From positions 1 through 35,637 of the forward strand of contig JACRGY010000179.1 in assembly GCA_016212165.1 (NCBI GenBank): DNA of 35,637 bases. Direction: 5' to 3'. A program made the position numbers and the translations under genes. Each line of letters opens with the position of its first letter. The stretch's first letter is position 1. Under the pieces are notes generated by a model. The model was not told the DNA's origin and made no database searches. It saw only the letters and a program-made list of their open reading frames with translations. Below are positions 9,556-15,659 of the stretch, piece after piece. The stretch comes from Nitrospirota bacterium (GTDB lineage Bacteria > Nitrospirota > Thermodesulfovibrionia > Thermodesulfovibrionales > UBA1546).

Positions 9556-9595
9556 AAAATCTTTCTATGCGGCTTTGGCCGCATAGAAAGATTTT
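9556..9595. terminator. Strong hairpin between the propeller gene and the ABC operon
   Basis: A perfect 18-bp inverted repeat (arms 9556-9573 and 9578-9595, centre TATGCGGC-TTTG-GCCGCATA) with A/T-rich ends lies 12 nt after the stop of the beta-propeller gene. It is placed to end that transcript before the ABC operon. The U-tract is short and mostly inside the stem, so a processing or REP-like role is also possible. Confidence 0.7.
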
Positions 9596-9607
9596 AAAGG
9601 ATGGAAG

Positions 9608-10768
9608 TTACTTTTTGTAGTTTGCGTCTAAACCGCAGAGTACTGCGTTCTTATCGCCAAGCCCCATGCCCTTATGGCATGCAAAACATACTGATACGGT
9701 TTTGCCGGTCAGTTTTTTGGCTTCAACATCATAAAGCGCAAGCACACCGTCGGTAACCTTTAACGGTTTGCCTTCTTTGTCCATAACCGGCTTCCCTTCC
9801 GGGTCACATCCAGATGTATCAGAAGTCCTCAGTGTCAGAAGAGCATATTTGCCGTCAGGAGAAGGCATTACGTCATGATTCTCGCCATAACCGGTTGATT
9901 TTGTCATCTTTTCATCTACGAGTTTAAGTGTAGCGGCATCAACAACCCACATCCTGTCGCCGGCAGCCTGGAAGATGTATTTATTATCCTTGCTGAAATA
10001 CTGCCTGAATGTGATGGTCTTTCCTGCCTCGCCGGGAAGCGTAGCCTTTGCAAGCTCTTTCATCTTGCCTTTTTCCAATGACGCCATATCAACAAGGATA
10101 AGGTCCTGCTTGCCGTTCATTTTTCCATCCTCACCCTTCATTACCACTGTGATAAGGAATTTTTTCATGTCATTGGAGTTTACACCGTGCACAAACTGGT
10201 ATGAGCCTGCCTTGTAACCAAGGTCGCTTATAAATACTCTGTGCTTATGCTCCATTGTCGCCTTGTCAAATACATCAACATAACCCTCGCTGCCCATAAA
10301 TATTGGCATATAATACTTCTTGGACTGCCCTGATGCACAATAAAGCGGGCCTGTTTTACCGGGTGCTCTTGGGTCAGGATCCATTGCTACATCCTTAATA
10401 ACCTTTCCTGTTTTCAGGTCTGACTTGCCGACATGCTGCTTTCCATCAGCGTCCAGGGCATATGTTGACCAGAATAAAATATTGCTGTCAGTTGCATCAA
10501 TACGCGCATCATGAGTCTTGTGGCTTTTTGTTGTCCCGATATCAACCTTGTCAAGGCCGTTTACTTTTATCGGGTCATCAGCGTTATTCGGGTCTACTGT
10601 TACGTCTGCCTTGGCAAAATGTCCTCCGTGCCCGGCTACATAAACTGATGCTGAATATGTCTTTGCTGCTGCAACAACTGAAGGCGTCTTGGAATCAACT
10701 GCAGTGAAAGCAAGATAGCCGGCACATATAAACAATACTGCAACTGCCATAACTAAAACTTTTTTCAT
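9608..10768 (-). CDS. Periplasmic beta-propeller protein with one c-type heme site
   Basis: The 386-residue protein begins with a signal peptide (KKVLVMAVAVLFICAGYLA). It continues with repeated beta-propeller blades such as KYIFQAAGDRMWVVDAATLK and MPSPDGKYALLTLR, reminiscent of YncE/cytochrome cd1-type propellers. Near the C-terminus, CFACH is a single CxxCH heme c attachment motif, followed by another Cys in AVLCGLD. It should be a periplasmic electron carrier or redox sensor. It has a strong ribosome site (GGGGAGG), its own putative promoter about 150 nt upstream and a hairpin at its end, so it is likely a separate unit just downstream of the hydrogenase operon. A link to hydrogenase electron flow is inference. 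Confidence 0.85.
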   Translation of the reverse strand: MKKVLVMAVAVLFICAGYLAFTAVDSKTPSVVAAAKTYSASVYVAGHGGHFAKADVTVDPNNADDPIKVNGLDKVDIGTTKSHKTHDARIDATDSNILFWSTYALDADGKQHVGKSDLKTGKVIKDVAMDPDPRAPGKTGPLYCASGQSKKYYMPIFMGSEGYVDVFDKATMEHKHRVFISDLGYKAGSYQFVHGVNSNDMKKFLITVVMKGEDGKMNGKQDLILVDMASLEKGKMKELAKATLPGEAGKTITFRQYFSKDNKYIFQAAGDRMWVVDAATLKLVDEKMTKSTGYGENHDVMPSPDGKYALLTLRTSDTSGCDPEGKPVMDKEGKPLKVTDGVLALYDVEAKKLTGKTVSVCFACHKGMGLGDKNAVLCGLDANYKK

Positions 10769-10901
10769 TTACTTCCTCCCCGTGTTTATTTTTATTCGAG
10801 ATTTAAGGAATGCATACCAAACTTACAGAACGGCCTGTTTATCCATCACCCCCTTACGAATCAGAGTTCTCTTCAGAGAGCATTTCTGATGCTAGTATTT
10901 A

Positions 10902-10923
10902 ACTATTGAGGCACCTTTGTCAA
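10902..10923 (-). promoter_or_regulatory. Putative promoter for the heme-propeller gene
   Basis: On the minus strand a perfect -35 box TTGACA (10923-10918) is followed at 16 nt by TAAATA, with ACTAGCAT just beyond. The -10 match is poor and the exact start uncertain. The -35 is the best in this 206-nt gap. Confidence 0.35.
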
Positions 10924-10946
10924 CCTCAAATTAAAACTTTAGGCAA

Positions 10947-10971
10947 GCTTTTTATCTCTGAATCAAAAAGC
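10947..10971 (-). terminator. Weak hairpin after hypC
   Basis: GCTTTTT and AAAAAGC form a 7-bp stem with an 11-nt loop directly after the hypC stop. There is no following U-tract, so termination would be weak. Confidence 0.3.
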
Positions 10972-10974
10972 GTG

Positions 10975-11211
10975 TTACAATTCGTCGTCGTCTGTTTCTT
11001 CAATAATCTGCTTAATGTATCTGAGCGCCTCGTCCGCAGTTTCATTATCAACTTTCTGTATTGCAAACCCTGCATGCACAAGCACAAAATCGCCAAGCGC
11101 GACTTCTTCAGGCAAAAGAAGAAGGCTAATGTCCCGCTGCGCGCCATAGACATCCACAGTTGCATGCATGTCCTGAATTCTTATTACCCTAGACGGTATT
11201 GCAAGGCACAT
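10975..11211 (-). CDS. hypC: Hydrogenase maturation chaperone HypC
   Basis: The 78-residue protein begins MCLAIPSRV, the conserved N-terminus whose Cys2 carries the Fe(CN)2CO precursor from HypD to the large subunit. It continues with a GDFVLVHAGFAIQK segment typical of the OB-fold HypC/HupF family and an acidic tail. It is the last gene of the hydrogenase operon and serves assembly of the active site. The ribosome site is poor and the upstream gap is an AT-rich inverted repeat. No hypA, B, D, E or F is in the window, so these must be elsewhere. Confidence 0.95.
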   Translation of the reverse strand: MCLAIPSRVIRIQDMHATVDVYGAQRDISLLLLPEEVALGDFVLVHAGFAIQKVDNETADEALRYIKQIIEETDDDEL

Positions 11212-11226
11212 AATAAATTCAAAATA

Positions 11227-11280
11227 TAAAATGCAAAATACAAAATTTTAGAGTCCTTTTATTTTGCACTTTGCATTTTA
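11227..11280. repeat. AT-rich intergenic inverted repeat
   Basis: TAAAATGCAAA (11227-11237) and TTTGCATTTTA (11270-11280) are perfect 11-nt inverted arms separated by 32 nt, with extra TATTTTGCA/TGCAAAATA pairing inside. The stop codon of the protease gene lies in the right arm. It may modulate hypC expression or be a small dispersed repeat. Confidence 0.6.
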
Positions 11281-11757
11281 GTTTTTGCACTTGATTTCAA
11301 CTCCCCATTCGCTGAGTTTATAAGCCGCTATATCAACAAGTTCCCGAAATTTATCGTTCATCTCCTGAGACATCTCCAGGCCTGTGCCTGTATCACCGGG
11401 CTGTATTCCCACAAGACATATATCAGGAGGTGTTATCCCCATAATGTCCGCTGCAAATAGCATATCAGGAAGGCCTATCTGATGAACAGATAATTTTGTG
11501 TTTAAAAAAGCCGGGATGCCCTTGCCTTCTATTATTTTTATGGTGCCGGGCTTTTCACCAAAATCAGCTGCGTCTGTTATCAGGACTTTATCCTTGCCTT
11601 CTATAAAAGGAAGGAGGTCAAGGCCCATAGTGCCGCCGTCGATAAGCTCGACATCCGCGGAGAAAACATATCTCTCCTTTAATGCGTTGACGGCATGAAC
11701 CCCGACTCCTTCATCCCTGAGCAAAATATTTCCAATACCCAATACCGCAATTTTCAA
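11278..11757 (-). CDS. hyaD: Hydrogenase maturation endopeptidase (peptidase M52)
   Basis: The 159-residue protein is a HyaD/HybD-type protease. It opens with the family motif VLGIGNILLRDEGVGVHA, whose Glu (about 16) is a nickel ligand. The second ligand is in ITDAADFG and the third is the His in KLSVHQIGL. It removes the C-terminal extension of the large subunit after nickel insertion; the large subunit here has the expected cleavage site after H554. It overlaps the cytochrome b gene by 4 nt (ATGA). Since it senses nickel in the active site, it would have to accept the unusual selenium-containing site proposed for this enzyme. Confidence 0.95.
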   Translation of the reverse strand: MKIAVLGIGNILLRDEGVGVHAVNALKERYVFSADVELIDGGTMGLDLLPFIEGKDKVLITDAADFGEKPGTIKIIEGKGIPAFLNTKLSVHQIGLPDMLFAADIMGITPPDICLVGIQPGDTGTGLEMSQEMNDKFRELVDIAAYKLSEWGVEIKCKN

Positions 11758-12422
11758 TCCTTTGTCTTAACCTCCGGATAAACAAATTTATGGCCTGTGA
11801 ATATGCTCCCCATCAAACCGCTTTTTTCAAGCTTATCAACATAAAGCGCAATGTATATGTGTATCAGTATTAAATACACAAGCAGCCACATTACAATATG
11901 ATGTATCAAACGAAGGGTTGGCGTTGTAAAGATTAAGAACAACCATCCGAACATGGAATTGTATAACCCGGATGGATTATACAGAGAGTACATGGCAAAC
12001 CCTGTGAATATCTCTGCGGCATAAAGAACCAGAATCAGAAGATATGTAAGCCCTGCCAGTGGAGAATGCCCTACCCCAAACCGTGGTTTCTCTGCCAGAA
12101 AAGCGTAGTAGAGCATTTGCTGTATAAGTTTTGCCGGCTTATCGCCTGTAACCGGAAACAGCGCTTTCCATGACGCATATTTATTCCCTGCAAAGGCCCA
12201 GTAAAGCCTTATCAGAAGGCTGACAACAAAGACATAAGCTGCGGTGAAGTGAATAAACCTCATCCAGCCCATCACATACTGGCTTTCTTTGTAGGCGTGC
12301 ATAAACGGATTTCCAATATAATAACCTGTTACTCCAAGAACAAGGATAGAGAGGACATTCACCCAATGAGTGAACCTGACCGGAAACTCCCACACATACA
12401 CTCTTTTTAAAAGCTTTTTCAT
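11754..12422 (-). CDS. hyaC: Hydrogenase cytochrome b subunit
   Basis: The 222-residue integral membrane protein has four hydrophobic helices (about 20-40, 55-75, 125-148, 168-192). Histidines are positioned for two b hemes: RFTHW and RFIHF in the N-terminal half, and RLIHHIVMW and ILIHIYIALY in the C-terminal half. It matches HyaC/HupC, which anchors the periplasmic hydrogenase and passes electrons from H2 to the quinone pool. It starts 10 nt after the large-subunit stop and overlaps the protease gene. Confidence 0.94.
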   Translation of the reverse strand: MKKLLKRVYVWEFPVRFTHWVNVLSILVLGVTGYYIGNPFMHAYKESQYVMGWMRFIHFTAAYVFVVSLLIRLYWAFAGNKYASWKALFPVTGDKPAKLIQQMLYYAFLAEKPRFGVGHSPLAGLTYLLILVLYAAEIFTGFAMYSLYNPSGLYNSMFGWLFLIFTTPTLRLIHHIVMWLLVYLILIHIYIALYVDKLEKSGLMGSIFTGHKFVYPEVKTKD

Positions 12423-12432
12423 CGGCCCCTCC

Positions 12433-14142
12433 TTAAACCACCCTTATCTTTACGAGTTCTTTTTTATTTGCATCAACTACATGGACAGCGCAAGCCATGC
12501 ACGGGTCAAATGAATGGATTGTCCTGAGAATTTCAACCGGCTTATCAGGGTCTGCCACAGGCGTTCCAATCAGGGCTGACTCATAAGGCCCTTTCTGTCC
12601 TTTGGCATCTCTCGGAGAGCCGTTCCATGTGCTCGGCACAACGCACTGATAGTTTTCTATCTTCCCGTTTTTTATCTTTACCCAGTGCCCCAGGGCTCCG
12701 CGCGGCGCTTCATGCAAACCATATCCCTGTGCCTCTTTGGGCCAGGAAGACGGTTCCCATTTCTCACCATTATGGACCTTATAATCGCCCTTTTTGATAT
12801 TTGCTATCAGCTCGCCAAGCCAGACGGAAAGCATCTCTGCTGTCACAAGGGTTTCTATACCCCTTGCAGCAACTCGCCCAAGGGTCGAGAACAAGGCAGC
12901 AGGCCCTACATTTAATTTATTAAGCACCAGGCCAACGACTTCCTTCACGCGCTTATGCCCTGAACCGTATGCTACAAGCATCCTTGCGAGTGGGCCGACT
13001 TCCATAGGCATATCCTCATATCTCGGCGCCTTAAGCCAGCTGTATTTCTTGTCTGTAGTGAGAAATTCATAAGGCGGTTTTGGGCCTGTGTACTTGAAAT
13101 TAGTCTCACCGTCCCAGGGATGTTTGGATTTTGAGTCTCCTTCCTTGTATTCATACCACGAGTGGGTCACGTACTCCATTATCTTTGTCTGGTCAACGTG
13201 GTGAACCTTGCTTAAATCCTTATTCTTTATTATCCCTCTCGGCAGCCACAGATTTGCAGTGTTGCTTTCATTGTCATTTTCGAACACGCCATACGCAAGG
13301 AAATTGCCGACCCCTGCACCGTAGCCTGCCCAGTCCTTGTAGAATGACGCAACAGCAAGGAGATCCGGTATATAGACCTTTTCAACAAACTCCTTTGCTT
13401 TATTTGCAAGCTCTGATATAAACGCAATGCCTCCTGCATTGAGTGCGCTCTGACTGTTCGGGTCTATCGGCATGGACATTCCGCCAACAAGATAGGTCTG
13501 CGCATGAGGATTCTTGGCTCCAAGAAGCGCCTGAATCTTTATCACATCTCTCTGCCACTCAAGCGCCTCAAGATAATGGGCTGCTGCCATGAGATTTGCC
13601 TCAGGAGGAAGCTTATAGGCCGGATGGCCCCAGTAGGCATTTGCAAATGGCCCAAGCTGGCCGCTTTCCACAAATGCCTTGAGTTTGTCCTGAATTCCTT
13701 TAAAATAAGTTGTGCTTGAATTATGCCAGTCTGAAATTGACTGTGCCAGCGAGGATGTCTTTGCAGGGTCTGCTTTTAAAGCGCTTACAATATCAACCCA
13801 GTCCAGTGCATGCAGATGATAGAAATGTATCACATGGTCCTGAACGTACTGAATCCCCGTGATAAGGTTTCTTATAATCCTTGCGTTATCAGGTATCTTA
13901 ATTCCTAATGCATCTTCTACAGCTCTCACGGAGCTGTGGGCGTGAACCGTTGTTCAGACGCCTCATATCCGCTGGGTAAAGGCCCATGCCTCCCTTGGGT
14001 CCCTGCCCTTCAGTATAATCTCTATGCCCCTGAACATGGTGCTTGACGACCACGCATCAACTACTTTTCCGCCTTCAACCTGTGCCTCTATTCTCAGATG
14101 ACCTTCTATCCTTGTTATCGGGTCAATAGCTATTCTGGCCAT
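12433..14142 (-). CDS. [NiFe] hydrogenase large subunit with two in-frame UGA (probable selenocysteine) codons
   Basis: The gene spans 569 codons from ATG 14142, which has a GGGGG ribosome site and starts 3 nt after the small-subunit stop. The N-terminus, [20 protein letters not shown], is the canonical group 1 start. At codons 60 (13965-13963) and 63 (13956-13954) the frame reads TGA, exactly where the family has the cysteines of RxCGxCxxxH; the local reading is [16 protein letters not shown]. In known enzymes the first Cys is a terminal Ni ligand and the second bridges Ni and Fe. The C-terminal motif DPCMAC (C548, C551) and H554 are normal, followed by a 15-residue extension for cleavage. 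Trp is encoded by TGG and the rest of the frame is intact for 1.5 kb, so decay or a UGA=Trp code is unlikely. Selenocysteine is the likeliest reading; a dedicated opal-reading Cys-tRNA is the main alternative. Confidence 0.92.
13919..13937 (-). promoter_or_regulatory. SECIS-like hairpin downstream of the UGA codons
   Basis: In the mRNA, ACAGCUC - CGUGA - GAGCUGU makes a perfect 7-bp stem with a 5-nt loop. The loop lies 24-28 nt after the second UGA and 33-37 nt after the first. Bacterial SECIS loops are known to fall about 16-37 nt after the UGA, with a G among the first two loop bases; both conditions hold. One element could therefore serve both codons. It lies inside coding sequence, as bacterial SECIS elements do. 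Confidence 0.6.
13939..13962 (-). promoter_or_regulatory. Second hairpin enclosing the second UGA
   Basis: Directly after the first UGA, GGCGU + bulge CU + GAAC pairs with GUUC + ACGCC across an AACG tetraloop (9 bp in total). The second UGA lies across the bulge and inner stem. One nucleotide separates it from the downstream SECIS-like hairpin. It may stall ribosomes or help SelB binding; chance in a constrained coding region is possible. Confidence 0.45.
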
Positions 14143-14145
14143 AAT

Positions 14146-15237
14146 TTATTCCCCCTTTTCCTCTTTTTCATCTTTACCTCTAATAGCCCTTGCTATGCCA
14201 TGCGCAGCAAGGCCTGCAGCCGCTGCTGCAGCAAGTCCCACGCCGATCTTATCTGCTGTGGTTTCTATGCCAAAGCCCGGAACCTTTGGAAGCCGCTTGT
14301 AAAACGGCGCCATCGTATCCCAGAAATTCGGCTCAGCGCATCCAATGCAGCCGTGCCCTGCCTGAACAGGCCAGCTTGTGCCTTCGTTATATTTGACAAC
14401 AGGGCAATTCTTGAAGGTTTCAGGTCCCTTGCAGCCCATCTCATAGAGGCACCATCCATGCCTGTGCCCCTCATCTCCCCATTCTCTGACAAACTGGCCT
14501 GCATCATAATGCGCCCTTCTCTCACAATGGTCATGTATCCTCTCTCCATAGGCAAAATAGGGCCTTCCAAGCCTGTCTGTTGCAGGCAAAGTCCCGAATG
14601 TCAGGTAATGCACAACCGTCGCAGTTATATTTTCAACATTCACAGGACAGCCGGGCAGATTTATCAGGGTTATTCCTGGGACTGCGTCCTTGACGCCAAC
14701 GGCGCCTGTTGGATTCGGATTTGCAGCGGGAATGCCCCCGTAAGCAGCGCATGAACCAACAGATATGGTTGCAAGCGCGTTTCCGCAGACCTCTTTTGCG
14801 ATATCAATCGCGCTTCTTCCGCCGACACAGCAATATACACCCCCGTCTTTCATCGGGATTGAACCCTCAACAACAGCAATGTATTTGCCTTTCTGGTTCT
14901 TGACTACATCCATCAGTGATTTTTCCGCCTGTTTCCCTGCAGGCGCCATTATGGTCTCATGATAATCTATGGAGAGGATATCAAGAACTATCTCTGCTAT
15001 TGTGGGCTTGGTTGCCCTTAAGAGTGATTCCGTGTTTCCGGCGCAGTCCTGAAACTCAAGCCAGACCAGGGAAGGTTTCATTTTCTTTTCAAGGGCTTCA
15101 ACAATTTTTGGTATAAAACTTGAAGGAAGGGACAATGTGGCAGCCATTAATGTGCAGAATTTTATAAAATCTCTTCTTGAGATGCCTTGTCCTGCAAGGC
15201 TATCTGTAATACCCGGATTATCTTTTAACTCACTCAT
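14146..15237 (-). CDS. [NiFe] hydrogenase small subunit (Tat-exported)
   Basis: The 363-residue protein has a Tat signal (SRRDFIKF, residues 20-27), so the folded heterodimer is exported. Cluster ligands: proximal C65, C163 (GSCAAYGG) and C197 (LPGCPVN); distal H235, C238, C263, C269; medial C278, C297, C300. The usual proximal CxxC reads C65-A-G-N68, so the fourth proximal ligand is Asn instead of Cys. A CC pair (C136, C137) lies nearby. Residues about 331-350 form a small Ala/Gly-rich hydrophobic stretch, then a charged tail, a weak C-terminal membrane anchor. The sequence resembles HybO-type (group 1) subunits. It is the first gene of the operon. Confidence 0.95.
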   Translation of the reverse strand: MSELKDNPGITDSLAGQGISRRDFIKFCTLMAATLSLPSSFIPKIVEALEKKMKPSLVWLEFQDCAGNTESLLRATKPTIAEIVLDILSIDYHETIMAPAGKQAEKSLMDVVKNQKGKYIAVVEGSIPMKDGGVYCCVGGRSAIDIAKEVCGNALATISVGSCAAYGGIPAANPNPTGAVGVKDAVPGITLINLPGCPVNVENITATVVHYLTFGTLPATDRLGRPYFAYGERIHDHCERRAHYDAGQFVREWGDEGHRHGWCLYEMGCKGPETFKNCPVVKYNEGTSWPVQAGHGCIGCAEPNFWDTMAPFYKRLPKVPGFGIETTADKIGVGLAAAAAAGLAAHGIARAIRGKDEKEEKGE

Positions 15238-15332
15238 CTGACTTACCCCCGTATTACACCTGTTTATAAAAAACTATCACCCTACCTGAAAAATAATCAA
15301 CCTCCTTTATAAAAAAATCTTTTATAACTCAA

Positions 15333-15361
15333 ATGCTAGTCCTCTATGACAGGTTTGTCAA
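15333..15361 (-). promoter_or_regulatory. Promoter of the hydrogenase operon
   Basis: On the minus strand, TTGACA (15361-15356), a 17-nt spacer and TAGCAT (15338-15333) form a near-consensus sigma-70 promoter about 95 nt upstream of the small-subunit ATG. The resulting leader contains a second strong GGAGG site about 60 nt before the start. Confidence 0.65.
15347..15360. promoter_or_regulatory. Palindromic operator overlapping the -35 box
   Basis: TGACA-GGTT-TGTCA is a perfect 5-bp inverted repeat lying across the -35 hexamer and spacer. A dimeric repressor there would block the promoter. I cannot assign it to a named regulator. Confidence 0.4.
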
Positions 15362-15659
15362 GATGGTTTTTTAAAATGCCAGGATTGTTAAATTTGTGCT
15401 TTATAAAGGGATTGATACTTTAACCTGAAGGTTCAAAAACAGACACGGGTTTCTCCGGGAAAAGCAAAAAATCTTACCTTAAGTTTAACTTTAAGTTCTG
15501 CCGGAATCAGGCCAAAAAAGATAACCATGCTCAGAACAAATACCTGAATAATACCCTTATTAAAAAGCTCTTTCTTCTATAAAATACTAACAGTTTTACC
15601 TGTAATCTCATGCATTGGTTTAATATACTTAACCACTGGGGAATACTTAAAGAAAGGCT
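15362..15659. other. Intergenic region between mutS and the hydrogenase promoter
   Basis: No credible gene lies in these 298 bases. The sequence is AT-rich, with an imperfect palindrome around CTTAAGTTTAACTTTAAG near 15480 and no clear terminator after mutS. Confidence 0.5.

Noticed and set aside
12433-13929. A 498-residue hydrogenase large subunit starting at the GTG at 13929
   Set aside because: It would lack the whole N-terminal Ni-binding motif. Upstream sequence continues the family in the same frame to a proper ATG with ribosome site at 14142, interrupted only by the two TGA codons.
13930-14142. Pseudogene by nonsense mutation
   Set aside because: Both stops are TGA, both sit precisely on catalytic Cys codons, the operon is complete and there is no other damage in 1.7 kb.
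12433-14142. General reassignment of UGA to Trp or Gly
   Set aside because: Trp is encoded by TGG in this gene and many genes in the window end normally at TGA, for example the RAYT and STAS-type genes.
14098-14754. A 218-residue frame on the plus strand opposite the hydrogenase small subunit
   Set aside because: Lies antisense to an excellent gene and shows no family features.
15238-15659. Sigma-54 promoter for the hydrogenase operon
   Set aside because: No GG-N10-GC arrangement at a suitable place; the sigma-70-like boxes are better.
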